Shown here: one piece after another, positions 1 through 8,224 of the stretch
Layout: every line of letters begins with the position of its first letter
How positions within the stretch are numbered: position 1 is the first letter of the stretch
DNA from: Podochytrium sp. JEL0797
Taxonomy: Eukaryota > Chytridiomycota > Chytridiomycetes > Chytridiales > Chytriomycetaceae
Reading direction: 5' to 3'
Assembly (NCBI GenBank): GCA_027596195.1
Contig: JADGJG010000930.1
Coordinates: 1-10,806, forward strand
Length of the DNA stretch: 10,806 nt
The notes under the pieces: generated by a model
Databases searched by the model: none
What the model saw: only the letters and a program-made list of their open reading frames with translations
Told to the model about the DNA's origin: nothing
Translations under genes and position numbers: made by a program

Positions 1-2349
1 GCTCAAACTCTGTCTCTGCCACAAAAGGAACGCGCCCAAACACGAGACAATACAGTGTGACACCCAACGCCCACACATCCATCGCGGCGCCCATCTCGAG
101 AATCGCTGCGGCAGTCTCGTCCTCCTTTGATGTTGCTGTCGCGTATTTCTGACGATACCGCTCCATCCCACTCACAGGACTTCCCACCGTTACGCCATTT
201 CCGTGTCTCTGAACGCGCCGCAACTTGGGTCCTGTCTCCCCATCGCGAATCAAGGACCCAGCGAAGGGGGTCGTACTGGACTCCACGCGATCCTCGGACC
301 CTTGCATGGATCCAAATACACTCCGTTCAACCCCGAACGACGCGCTGCCACCACCCATCCACGAAGCCTTCGGCGTCCCATCTTCCTCCCCGCCTACCAT
401 CCCACTCATGCCACCCGAAAAGTCCAAATCCAAATCATTGATTGAAAACCCACGAATAGGGTTCGCCGTGTCCTCCACGATGACGGGAATCTGCGCATCT
501 CCCTCCTTCCCCGAGTTCGGAGAACTTAACCCCTGCGTAATCAAACTCGCTTTGGCACTCTTCCCTGCTTCCCGACTTCCACCACCACCCGCTGCCGCGG
601 CCATCATACTTCCATTCTGATCCACCTTCCTAACTAACTCTTCAGACTCTTCCGACGGCTCGTCTTCCTCTTCCTCTTCATTCCGTTTTCGCGCATCAGA
701 AACATCGTGACCCCCGTCTGCAGAAGACGACCCCCCAGCCGTCAATGTCGTCCCCTCCGAATTCCCCCACCTCCCAACCCCCAAACTCCTCCCAGTAAGA
801 CTCGCACCAGCCTCCCACCTTGCCGCCCCAAACGACACCTCATCCCCACCACCCGTCACAGCAGTCGACGTAGTCCCCATCGATCCCACCGTACCGTGTT
901 CCCCAACTGACCCCGATAAACTACTACTCCCCTCTGTATCCCCTTCATCATCCTCCTCCACAACCGCACACACCTCCGGTGCAAAGAATGCGGGACTCCC
1001 CGCCGTGCGCCCTAGCTCCCTCCTCGCGGCTTCCGGGTCCGCTCGGTCCAGAAACACTGAGACGCCAAAGTCTGAAATCTTGACACATCGGTGGGTATCA
1101 TCTGTAGTGGTGCTGGTGGTGAGGAGGTTGGCGGGCTTGATGTCGCGGTGGATGATGCCGTTGTGGTGCACTGGGGGTAGGTCAAATTTGTGAGTTTGGA
1201 AAAGGGAAAGGAGGATAAGGGGGGATTTTACAGTATTCGAGGCCTGAAATGACGTCGCGGAGGATACGTCTCGCATCGAAGAGAGTGAGGATGGGTTTGG
1301 CGGGGTCGTAGTCCATGTTGCGCCATTCGAGTTCGCCGCCAGCCATGTATTCGAGCACTTTGAATAAGGGTTATATTCAGTTTACAAATAAGCATGCACC
1401 CCGCTCCCGTTGTTTACCGAGATACATCTTCTCCGCCTCCGGATCGTCAATCACTTCCCGCAACCCAACCACATTCGGATGATTGATTTTCTTGAGGATG
1501 GCGATTTCGCGTTTGACTTTTTGGAGTTGTGCGTGGTTGATGGCGTCGAATACGGTTGGGGGAGAAGAAGGTGTCGCGTCGTTGGAGGGGTTGGTGTTGT
1601 TGGGCGGCGGTGGGCGTTGTTGATGCGAGAAAGCGAAGCGGTTTTGGAATCGTTTCTTGGCGCGTTTGTCGAGGATTTTGATGGCCTTGAGAGGGGAGAC
1701 GTGTTAATATTTGGATCGTGATTCGTTGGGGTTGGGGTTGGAGGGTCGATGCGACATCGCGTGACTTCTGACTAATGCAACGCAAGGTTCCTTCTTTGCC
1801 ATGCCCGCACTTCTTTCCACTCCTGAAACCGCTTGCTCAGCTACTCCACTGCACAGCTTCGTCATTCTTCGCTCCGCACTGCAAACCCCCAACACAGACA
1901 CAAGGGGCCAACAACACTCCACTCACCCAAAGCGACCCATCCTCACCATCCACCGCCATCTTAACCTTCCCATGCACCCCCCTCCCAATCTCTCGTATCA
2001 CGGTATACTGGTTAATCAGTTTAGACCCATGCACGTCCAACGACTTGACCAATTTGTGGCTCTCGCGGAACGCGGCGGTGGATGTGGATGCGGAGGAGGC
2101 AGAGTCGAGGATGTTGTGTGAGTCGATGGAGGATGAGGAGGAGGAGGATGCAAAGGAGGTGGAGGGGAGGGGGACGGGGATGCGTGGGTTTTGAGGCGGG
2201 GCTGTAAGGGGGGTGGTGAGGGATGGGGAGGGGGTGGCTGAGAAGGCGGAGAAGGAGCGGTGGAGTTGTGGCGGGGCGGTTGGGGTTGTGGTGGTGGAGG
2301 GTGGTGTGGAGGGCGGTTGTCGCTTGAGGAGGGATGCGAGGGCGGACAT
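1..2349 (-). CDS. SAK1: CaMKK-like serine/threonine kinase of the Sak1/Tos3/Elm1 (Ssp1) family, 3' end missing
   Basis: Exons on the minus strand are 2349-1927, 1685-1418, 1357-1232 and 1170-<1, giving 662 codons in the window. Introns have GTGAGT, GTAAAC and GTAAAA donors and AAG, AAG and CAG acceptors, and all phases join correctly. The start is the first in-frame ATG (2349). Residues 1-115 are Ser/Thr/Pro-rich and probably disordered. The kinase domain shows the glycine loop GRGVHGKVK (122-130), catalytic Lys144 in AIKIL, HRDIKPAN (280-287), DFG (306-308), SPAFFAPE (331-338) and DVWALGVTLYC (from 637). A Pro/Asn-rich insertion after Lys144 lies where CaMKKs carry their RP insert. Family members phosphorylate the activation loop of Snf1/AMPK-type kinases. 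Odd: 298 residues separate APE from DVWALG, where relatives have a few tens. The symbol names the family; orthology to SAK1 rather than TOS3 or ELM1 is not established. The rest of the C-lobe and the tail lie outside the window. Confidence 0.93.
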
Positions 2350-2670
2350 TGCAATGCTTTTTCCTTGGCGCGCACTTTCGATCCCGTTTTTTCGCCACAA
2401 GTATCACATAAGCACGTCGAGCCACGCAGAGTAATTCGCAACTGGGCGTGATTCTCTTTATTGAGTTTCCCTTTTGAAGGGGAATTGAGAAGATGAAAAA
2501 GGAATCTTCTCTTTGATTTATTTAATACTGGTTCCTTCCTTATTTATTTAATGTATGCTTCTATGTGAAAATTAGTGATTATTAATTTCAACTTCACCTT
2601 AATAATCGCGCCGTAAAAAAAGCAGTGGCGCACCGACGTTGATCTGGAAAAAACCACGCGAAAACCAAAC
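2350..2670. promoter_or_regulatory. Divergent intergenic promoter between the kinase gene and LEU2
   Basis: These 321 bp lie between the two start codons and must serve both genes. The centre (about 2455-2625) is AT-rich, against GC-rich coding DNA on both sides, and holds two near-identical TTATTTATTTAAT-like stretches near 2515-2552. I see no gene, no clear TATA box placed for either gene, and no CCGG-N4-CCGG Leu3-type site. The promoter role is inferred from position and base composition. Confidence 0.6.
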
Positions 2671-4077
2671 ATGCCCGCACCCATCACAGTTGTCCTCCTC
2701 AATGGAGGTAAGACATATGATCGACCAGATTGAGTTCTATTCACGATTCCTAACGCATGCATCTTTGCAGACGGAGTCGGCCCCGAAGTCGTTGCCGAAG
2801 CCGCCAAAGTCCTCAAAGCCGTTGCCCCGCAAATCGAGTACAAGCACGAACTGATTGGTGGATGTGCCATCGATGCGACTGGTAAGAAACTGGCCACAAC
2901 GGGGAAACCCGGTTTCCGCCGACTTTATCAACCCGTTATCTGACCGTACCATCTAGGCGTTCCTTTGCCCGCCCAGACTGTCGAATCATGCAAGAACGCT
3001 GCTGCAATCCTGTTGGGAGCTGTGGGTGGTCCTCAGTGGCCGCGCAAGGACCCGAAAACGAATGCTTTGGGTCCGCGTCCTGAACAGGGATTGCTTGAGA
3101 TTCGCAAGCAGTTGGATCTGTTTGCCAACATCAGGTAATTCACTCATTTCATTCTTAAATATCGAAATGCGAGTGGCAGAGTGCTGCGTGTGTCGGAATG
3201 AACCCTCGTCACACCCACGCATTATCTGTTTTCTCCTTTCAAAATCAGATAACTGACCCGCCCCCCACCCAATCCCAGACCCTGCATCTTCCCCTCCGAC
3301 GCCCTCCTCAACTACTCCCCCCTCAAGCTCGAAACCGTCAAAAACGTTGAATTCACCGTCGTCCGCGAACTCACGGGCGGAATCTACTTTGGCGAACGCC
3401 AAGAAGAAGACGCCTCGGGTGAAGCCTGGGACAAGATGGTCTACACAGTCCCCGAAATCCAACGTATCACGCGCATCGCGGGACACTTGAGCATGCTCAC
3501 GACCCCGCCGCAACCCATCACGTCGATTGACAAGGCCAACGTGCTCGCTTCGTCGAGACTCTGGCGTCGCGTTGTGACGGAGACGTTGAAGGCCGAGTTT
3601 CCGAGCGTTCCGTTGAGTCATCAGTTGGTGGACAGTTGTGCCATGATTATGATCAAGAACCCGCGCGCGTTGAATGGGGTGTTGCTTACGGAGAATATGT
3701 TTGGGGATATTTTGAGTGATGAGGCGAGTGTGATTCCTGGGTCGTTGGGGTTGTTGCCGAGTGCGTCTTTGAATGGAGTTCCTGGGACTCCTGGCAAGCA
3801 CATTGTGGGAATGTATGAGCCGATTCACGGGTCTGCTCCTGATATTGCGGGACAGGGGATTGCTAACCCTATCGGTACCATCTTGTCGGCTGCCATGCTG
3901 CTGCGTTACTCTTTGGGGATGGAGAAGGAGGCCAAGGCTGTTGAGGATGCGGTGAGAAAGGTGTTGGATGAGACATCCGAGGGTGGTCGCGGGTTGCGCA
4001 CCAGGGATTTGGGTGGTCTTGCCACAACTTCGCAGATTGGTGATGCTGTTGTTGAGGAGCTCAAGAAGCTGATTTGA
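2671..4077 (+). CDS. LEU2: 3-isopropylmalate dehydrogenase (leucine biosynthesis)
   Basis: Exons are 2671-2707, 2771-2881, 2957-3134 and 3279-4077: 1125 nt coding 374 aa, close to the family's usual length of about 360-370. Introns are 63, 75 and 144 nt with GTAAGA, GTAAGA and GTAATT donors, branch sites CTAAC, CTGAC and CTGAC, and AG acceptors. The enzyme oxidatively decarboxylates 3-isopropylmalate with NAD+, the third step of leucine synthesis. Recognisable blocks are NGDGVGPEV near the N-terminus, [52 protein letters not shown], the family signature [25 protein letters not shown] in two overlapping parts, and the NAD-binding [16 protein letters not shown]. The substrate-binding arginines and the Asp residues that bind the metal appear intact. 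Asn replaces the Pro usually seen before GDG, probably harmlessly. No N-terminal targeting peptide is evident, which fits a cytosolic enzyme. Confidence 0.97.
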
Positions 4078-4094
4078 AGTCGCACTCGCTGTTC

Positions 4095-4100
4095 AATAAA
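4095..4100 (+). terminator. AATAAA polyadenylation signal of LEU2
   Basis: An exact AATAAA lies 18 nt after the LEU2 stop codon and is followed by AT-rich sequence, as expected of a cleavage/polyadenylation signal. It is assigned by motif and position only. Confidence 0.55.
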
Positions 4101-4190
4101 CCAAATTATGTGAGAACTCACTGCCGATGAAAATGGAACAGGCAGTTTGATTAAAAATTATTTTTTTCAGCCAAGCACACCCCCTTGTCC

Positions 4191-4210
4191 ATTGACCCAT
4201 TGACCCATTG
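4191..4210. repeat. Short tandem repeat ATTGACCC in the pheromone-like gene promoter
   Basis: Two perfect copies of the 8-mer ATTGACCC are followed by a partial third copy, ATTGG. The array ends about 115 bp before the downstream ATG. The ATTGG/CCATTG cores resemble an inverted CCAAT box, and CAATGG also resembles the core bound by HMG-type mating regulators. Both readings are suggestions; the repeat itself is plain. Confidence 0.5.
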
Positions 4211-4220
4211 GAGTCCTCCT

Positions 4221-4227
4221 TGTTTCA
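4221..4227 (-). promoter_or_regulatory. Candidate pheromone response element (TGAAACA on the minus strand)
   Basis: The plus strand reads TGTTTCA, the exact reverse complement of TGAAACA, the pheromone response element bound by Ste12 in yeasts. It lies 38 nt upstream of the start of the TATA box and about 100 nt upstream of the ATG of a pheromone-like precursor. A 7-mer can occur by chance: one more copy lies at 8151-8157, in the 3' flank of another gene. Placement makes this copy credible but not proven. Confidence 0.45.
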
Positions 4228-4258
4228 CAGTCTATAATCACCGGGCGCCCAAAAAAGG

Positions 4259-4265
4259 TATAAAG
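4259..4265 (+). promoter_or_regulatory. TATA box of the pheromone-like precursor gene
   Basis: TATAAAG lies 67 nt upstream of the ATG. It is followed by a C-rich then CA/CT-rich leader (about 4270-4325), typical of the start region and 5' UTR of highly expressed fungal genes. This supports the ATG at 4326 over any start further upstream in the same open frame, because those would lie at or before the TATA box. Confidence 0.65.
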
Positions 4266-4325
4266 CGCGACACCCCCCCCCTCCCAACCATCACCACCAA
4301 CAACTCCCAACTCTCTCCGCTAAAG

Positions 4326-4757
4326 ATGAAATTCACCAGCGTCCTCCTCCTTGCCTCCCTCGCCTTGGCCGCTCCCGCTCCCATTGACAAGTCCACCGGC
4401 GAAGTTGTCCAAAAGAGATCCAAGTGGTGCGCGCAGCAATTCTGCGCCATGATGAACCCGGGCCGTCGCGACGACGCGTCTGTCCCCGAGGCTGTTCCAG
4501 AGGTCCCTGCTGTCGAAGCGCCAGTTGTCGTTGTTGCTCCAGTCGTCGAAGAGCCCGTTGTTGCCGAGGCTCCTGCTACCGTCGACGAGAGTCACACGCA
4601 AGAATCCGAGGTGGACCCAGTCACCGGGGAGCCAGTCAAGAGAGCCAGATGGTGTATGCAGCAGTTCTGTGCCATGATGAACCCGGGACGTCGTGATGCC
4701 GAAGCCGTTGAGGCTCCACCTGCTGTTCAGGCGCCTGCTGCTCCCGCCAGAGGATGA
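4326..4757 (+). CDS. Secreted Kex2-processed peptide precursor, probable alpha-type mating pheromone with two copies
   Basis: One exon, 143 aa. Residues 1 to about 16-18 form a classical signal peptide (Lys2, hydrophobic core 4-16, Ala-rich cleavage region). Two repeat units follow: KR(30-31)-SK-WCAQQFCAMMNPG-RR(47-48) and KR(105-106)-AR-WCMQQFCAMMNPG-RR(122-123). Each is bounded by dibasic sites, as expected for Kex2 cleavage and Kex1 trimming in the secretory pathway. A shared TGE-x-V leader before each KR shows the whole unit was duplicated. The linker (about 51-95) is Pro/Val/Ala/Glu-rich. Trp-Cys at the peptide start recalls Pezizomycotina alpha-pheromones, but spacing (C-x4-C) and the NPG end differ. 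Secretion and processing are well supported; the pheromone role is inferred from architecture and the promoter TGAAACA site. The alternative is another Kex2-processed repeat peptide. No tailoring-enzyme gene of a ribosomal-peptide cluster is adjacent. Confidence 0.8.
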   Translation: MKFTSVLLLASLALAAPAPIDKSTGEVVQKRSKWCAQQFCAMMNPGRRDDASVPEAVPEVPAVEAPVVVVAPVVEEPVVAEAPATVDESHTQESEVDPVTGEPVKRARWCMQQFCAMMNPGRRDAEAVEAPPAVQAPAAPARG

Positions 4758-5329
4758 TTTGCGTCCTTTCATTTCATTTTTAGCTTAGAAAAAATGGAAT
4801 AGATATGATTTTATACGCGTTAATATTGCTGTGTTTCTTATGTGTTTGGTGGTTTGATTCCCTTTCGCAGAGTCCTCTTCCGCAACGACTCCTTTTCCAC
4901 CCTTGCCGTGGACGATTTGTCCGATATTGTTGTTCAGCGGGCCTGTCATCTGGGCCCATGGAATTGGTGAAAGGGAAGGGGCGATGGTGCTGGACTGTTA
5001 ATAACAATTGTAGCCTTGCTTCATATTGGCATTTTTCGGGGAAAAAACCGCCCCTTTTCAGAGGACTTTGAATTATATCCGATAATGGAAGGACTCTGCA
5101 AAGAATGGGGTGTGTGGGCGAATGAGGGAACTGGCGGGGAATCGGGAACGCAGGTCGCGGCCAAGCGTGTTGGATTTGCCTCTTTCAGCCAGCCTGCTCG
5201 CCTGGGTCAACACTGACCTATATTCCGTTCCGAAATGCCGGCGTATTGGTATCTTGCCAATCCCAGAGTCGGACAAGGAGAAGTTCAAACTCGACCCCAC
5301 CGCCCGCGTCATTCAAGTTTTTGACTGCC
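4758..5329. other. Intergenic stretch without a recognisable gene
   Basis: It begins with the AT-rich 3' flank of the peptide precursor gene (about 4775-4830). The rest holds only short open frames on both strands, none with a recognisable domain, good start context and coding-type codon use together. A frame reading from about 5180 to 5335 looks weakly coding and may be the decayed or spliced 5' part of the locus that follows. I see no RNA gene. Confidence 0.4.
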
Positions 5330-6305
5330 ATGAACGCAAGATCACATATCGCTCGCGAGCAAGGTTTGAAGCACCCTGTTTTCCAAATTTCGACCCGGGA
5401 GGAAGCTCTGCTCTTCAAAGACATTCGGAAACGCTTCAGTCGAAACTCGTTTGATGGTATGTGTTTTTGGAGTGGAATGTGAATCCGGAGTTGGATCGGA
5501 AGTTGCTGACGTACAAGCTGCTGGAGCATCTGTCTGCGTATCAGTCTTGATTGATAGAGAAGGAGAGAGAGCAGGAGGCTATATTTATTGCCGGTCGGCA
5601 GCGGCGAGAGTTGCTCTCGCGTTTGACAAACATGACAGTGGTGTCCGAAAATGCGGTTCCACGGCCAGCATCGCCGAAACGTTGACAGACGAGATTCGCA
5701 GTCCATCATTTCCTCATTTAACATCTCGAGCCCTACTTGCGCGAACCCGCCGCTCCCGAGTCACACCCGCACGAACCAGCTCCTACCGAGTCCCACCCAC
5801 GCGAAGAATCTGCTCTCGAGTCCCACTCACATGAGCCAGCTTCTTCCGAGCCCCACCCGCGCGAATCCGCTGCCTCCGAGTCCCGCCCGCACGAACCAGC
5901 TTCTCCCGAGTCCCGTCCACGCGAACCAGCTCCTCCCGAGCCCCAACAACGAGAACCAGACATTCCAGCTCCAGATGTCGCAGCTGTGAGGAAACGGGCG
6001 AAGCGGTTGTGTTCTTTTTGCTCGCTGGCTATTTGCCGGGGTGGATAGCGGCAAAAATCGTGCTCTCCAAGCTTGCGGGAGGGGACGCACTGACCACGAT
6101 TAATGAGGACGCGTTGAAAACTTGGGAATTGAAGTTCAGGGCTAGTCATTCTCGATCTCCGAACGCAGCATGGAATTCATATTGGGGTGGAGCTGATCGA
6201 AACAGAATTATGAAAAAGGAGCGGAATCAAGAGTGGAGGACGGTATTTGAAGAACTTCTTTTTTTAGCATGGGAATCTAAATTTAGCTCGCGTTTGAATA
6301 AATAA
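5330..6305 (+). pseudogene. Unrecognised locus with frame changes: decayed gene or multi-intron gene
   Basis: I do not recognise the product. Coding-looking segments sit in different frames: ATG 5330 to about 5456 (ending RKRFSRNSFDG); 5464-5547 in another frame (EWNVNPELDRKLLTYKLLEH) up to TGA 5548; 5551-5682 (Glu/Arg-rich, probably helical) up to TGA 5683; the 30-bp repeats from 5739; and about 6006-6302 in the third frame (Trp- and Lys/Glu-rich), ending at TAA 6303. Overlapping AATAAA motifs flank that stop, which suggests a true gene end. A spliced model is formally possible and phase-consistent: introns 5457-5557 (GTATGT), 5641-5701 and 5986-6139 (GTGAGG donor, CTGAC, TTCAG). It discards the convincing segment at 5464-5547 and uses one poor donor (GTGTCC), so I favour a decaying gene. 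The start is uncertain. Confidence 0.3.
5739..5958 (+). repeat. 30-bp tandem repeat array, seven full copies plus degenerate edges
   Basis: Seven contiguous 30-bp units start at 5739, 5769, 5799, 5829, 5859, 5889 and 5919; a degraded copy lies on each side. The consensus is close to GCACGAACCAGCTCC followed by CCGAGTCCCACCC plus spacing bases. Odd and even units differ in a regular way (CGCGAA versus CACGAA starts), which implies a 60-bp higher-order unit. Two frames stay open throughout: one reads ten-residue units like REPAPPESHP, the other units like TNQLLPSPTH. There are no spacers, so this is not a CRISPR array. It most likely encodes a low-complexity Pro-rich stretch, now or formerly. 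Confidence 0.85.
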
Positions 6306-6847
6306 ACTTAGTAATGAATAATCGTAAAAGAATTAAGAGCAACGACCGCTGTTAAGAAGTTGACATGAAAAGGTATGCCCCATTCTCCCCTTTCCCTCAT
6401 TCTCTTCTCTTTCTTCCCGTTCTTCTCCCTGGTACTTACACCAGCAACCAACAAAGGAGAAATGAGGGGGAGAAAAATTCCGGGGGCAAGGACGCGATCT
6501 TTCGAAGAAACATCCGATAAGCTTGGCGTGGTGCTGCGATTTAGAGAAGAAGACACGGAACGGACTCTTTTATTAGAAGCGCTTTGAGAGCGCTGCCACT
6601 CAAAGGCTCGCAAAGCGACGGGAATTGGGTGTCAAGAGTGCCACCCATCCGGCTTGTGGATCACCGAAAAAAAAACACAAGCCCGATTTTGCTTGATTGG
6701 GATCGCAGAACTTTGCCTCTTGCACGTTCTCTGGCCTCTCCTTAGTTAACACGCTGGATACTTGATCCCTCCCTTGCCTGTGTTATTGCTACTCTGATAC
6801 CGCTACTCTTTCCGCACCCCTCCTGTCTACATCTACTACTACACTAC
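6306..6847. other. Intergenic stretch, probable promoter of the following gene
   Basis: No convincing gene. Contents include a pyrimidine-rich tract (about 6380-6430), an 8-bp inverted repeat GGCTTGTG/CACAAGCC (6651-6658 and 6676-6683) around a run of nine A, and a CT-rich leader (about 6760-6847) before the next ATG. Short open frames at 6375-6587 (plus) and 6308-6613 (minus) lack domains and good start context. Confidence 0.4.
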
Positions 6848-7543
6848 ATGAGCAACACTCCCCCCCCACACTCACCGCGCCTAACGCCCGCATCTTCGGC
6901 CGACTCACTTGCCTTGTCTTTGTCTTCTTCCACCTCTCCGCTTTCACCGCCAACGCCGCAAAAAAAAGGCGTCCGCTTCGCCTCGCCGCCAGTCTCCTTC
7001 TTCATCGCCCCGCGCGCCTCAGACGTGTCCGATCCGGACATCTTCTCAGAAGACGAAGACCCCGAGTCTCTCGCCGCCCCCTCCGACGACTCCGACTCCG
7101 ACTCCGACCCCGAAACAACCACCACCCTCCCCCTCCCCACCACCACCACCCCCCGCCGCGGACTCACCCGCGCAACCCGCAGAACAATCCACCCACACCA
7201 CTCCACCAGCATCGTGGACGAACTCGACCTCCTGAACCGTATCGAAACACAACAACAGAAACCCATGCCGAAATCGATCCTCAAACAACCCACCCCACTG
7301 GCGCCTCTCCCCGCCAAAGAACACCGTGGTCGTGCGTCACGCTCGAATCTGTTGATGTCGTTTAATGGGACGATTCTGTCGACAAAGGATCACGTGCCGC
7401 CGTCGCCGAGACGATCCATTTCGCGGTCGTCGAGTGCACACACGTTGGCTGCTACAGCAGCGGCGGCGGCAGGTGGTGTCAAAAAGAAGACGCTTGTTTC
7501 GAGAACGACTTTTGAACAGAACGCCATGTTTATGAATTTTTGA
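6848..7543 (+). CDS. Disordered protein with PP1-docking motifs; candidate phosphatase-1 regulator
   Basis: Single exon, 231 aa, not assigned to a named family. The start is the first ATG after a CT-rich leader. Most of the chain is Ser/Pro/Thr-rich and looks disordered. Residues 40-44, KGVRF, fit the RVxF motif that binds the catalytic subunit of protein phosphatase 1 (Glc7 in yeast). F51-F52 follow after six residues, fitting the RVxF-x(5-8)-Phi-Phi arrangement. Residues 143-146 are exactly SILK, a third PP1-docking motif. Ser46-Pro47 next to RVxF is a possible proline-directed phosphosite that could switch binding. An acidic DSDSDSD stretch lies around 80-87, a basic patch around 103-112, and an Ala-rich run before a basic C-terminal KKK. 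SILK usually precedes RVxF (as in inhibitor-2); here the order is reversed. Motif matches are visible; a PP1 role is inference. Confidence 0.75.
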   Translation: MSNTPPPHSPRLTPASSADSLALSLSSSTSPLSPPTPQKKGVRFASPPVSFFIAPRASDVSDPDIFSEDEDPESLAAPSDDSDSDSDPETTTTLPLPTTTTPRRGLTRATRRTIHPHHSTSIVDELDLLNRIETQQQKPMPKSILKQPTPLAPLPAKEHRGRASRSNLLMSFNGTILSTKDHVPPSPRRSISRSSSAHTLAATAAAAAGGVKKKTLVSRTTFEQNAMFMNF

Positions 7544-8224
7544 ATGTTTCCAAGTTATCCTTCTTTTTCTATTTTTCTCTCCCCATTGTAAATAATATAG
7601 TTTTTTGTTAAGTATGAATTCGGGACAAGTCGTTTTTTGTTTCGTTTTTCCTGGGATAACGAAGTTGCACTCGCCTTCACCTTCCCTTCTTTTTCAAAGA
7701 AAATACGTTGTTTTGCGGGGAAGTGGTTTCGTCCCTTGGCTTTCGAACCTGAAGGTCACGCGATCAAACCCGTGCTCCTGCGCGCAACAAAAAAGTTCGA
7801 TGACGAGAAAAGCATTCAATTTACACACATGATTGAAATACACAAATAATGACTAAAGGAATCGGAGAACTTTTTCTTCTTTTTCTTCTTTTTCCTCTTT
7901 TCTTTGGTTTTATTTGAAAAAGATTAAGTAGGAGGGCGCTATTAAAAATTGTGAGAGCGACAGCACCGCATATTTATGTGCGCCAGGGGAAAGTTGGGGA
8001 AAAGGCGCGTTGGGGTCGGTGATGGATGGGAATCACGCACATGCAGGACAGGACGAACGGATCGTCGGGAATCTTGAAGTTTGATTCACTTCTTCAGAAA
8101 ATCAGGATAATAGATATTTTTTTCCAAGTGGCATTCAATAAAATAAGAGATGAAACAAAGCAGCAGACAAGAGGAACAAAAAAAAACAAAAGAAAGCCCC
8201 AGAGTCAACAAAAAAAGAAATCAC
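7544..8224. other. Convergent intergenic region with homopolymeric and polypyrimidine tracts
   Basis: This lies between the 3' ends of two converging genes. It holds T-rich 3'-flank sequence (about 7560-7610), a polypyrimidine tract of imperfect 9-bp TTTTTCTTC units (about 7872-7910), and A-rich tracts (about 8177-8220) that on the minus strand form the T-rich 3' flank of the membrane-protein gene. A 70-codon open frame at 7637-7849 starts with TTG and has no recognisable domain. I see no intact RNA gene. Confidence 0.45.

Noticed and set aside
5739..5958. 30-bp repeats as a CRISPR array
   Set aside because: The units are contiguous with no unique spacers, and the genome is eukaryotic.
6375..6587. 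70-codon plus-strand frame with a hydrophobic, signal-like start
   Set aside because: The hydrophobic start comes from a genomic pyrimidine-rich tract; there is no recognisable domain or promoter.
6308..6613. 101-codon minus-strand open frame with an internal GTAAGT
   Set aside because: It begins with TTG directly after an in-frame stop, has no domain, and no partner exon could be identified.
6650..6666. CGG-N11-CCG, a Gal4-type binuclear zinc cluster site
   Set aside because: Six fixed bases are expected a few times by chance in a window this size, and nothing else supports a Gal4-type target here.
6651..6683. 8-bp inverted repeat GGCTTGTG/CACAAGCC as a hairpin or terminator
   Set aside because: The arms are short, the loop is 17 nt with a run of A, and the position upstream of a gene does not fit a terminator.
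7690..7800. tRNA-like sequence with a B-box-like GATCAAACCC, a TTTCGAA loop and AGTGGTTT
   Set aside because: I could not fold a full cloverleaf: the T-stem has mismatches, the acceptor stem has no good partner and the D-arm is too short. It may be a chance match or a relic.
8151..8157. Second TGAAACA heptamer
   Set aside because: It lies in A-rich 3' flanking DNA between converging genes, so it is probably a chance occurrence. It lowers the weight of a lone heptamer elsewhere.
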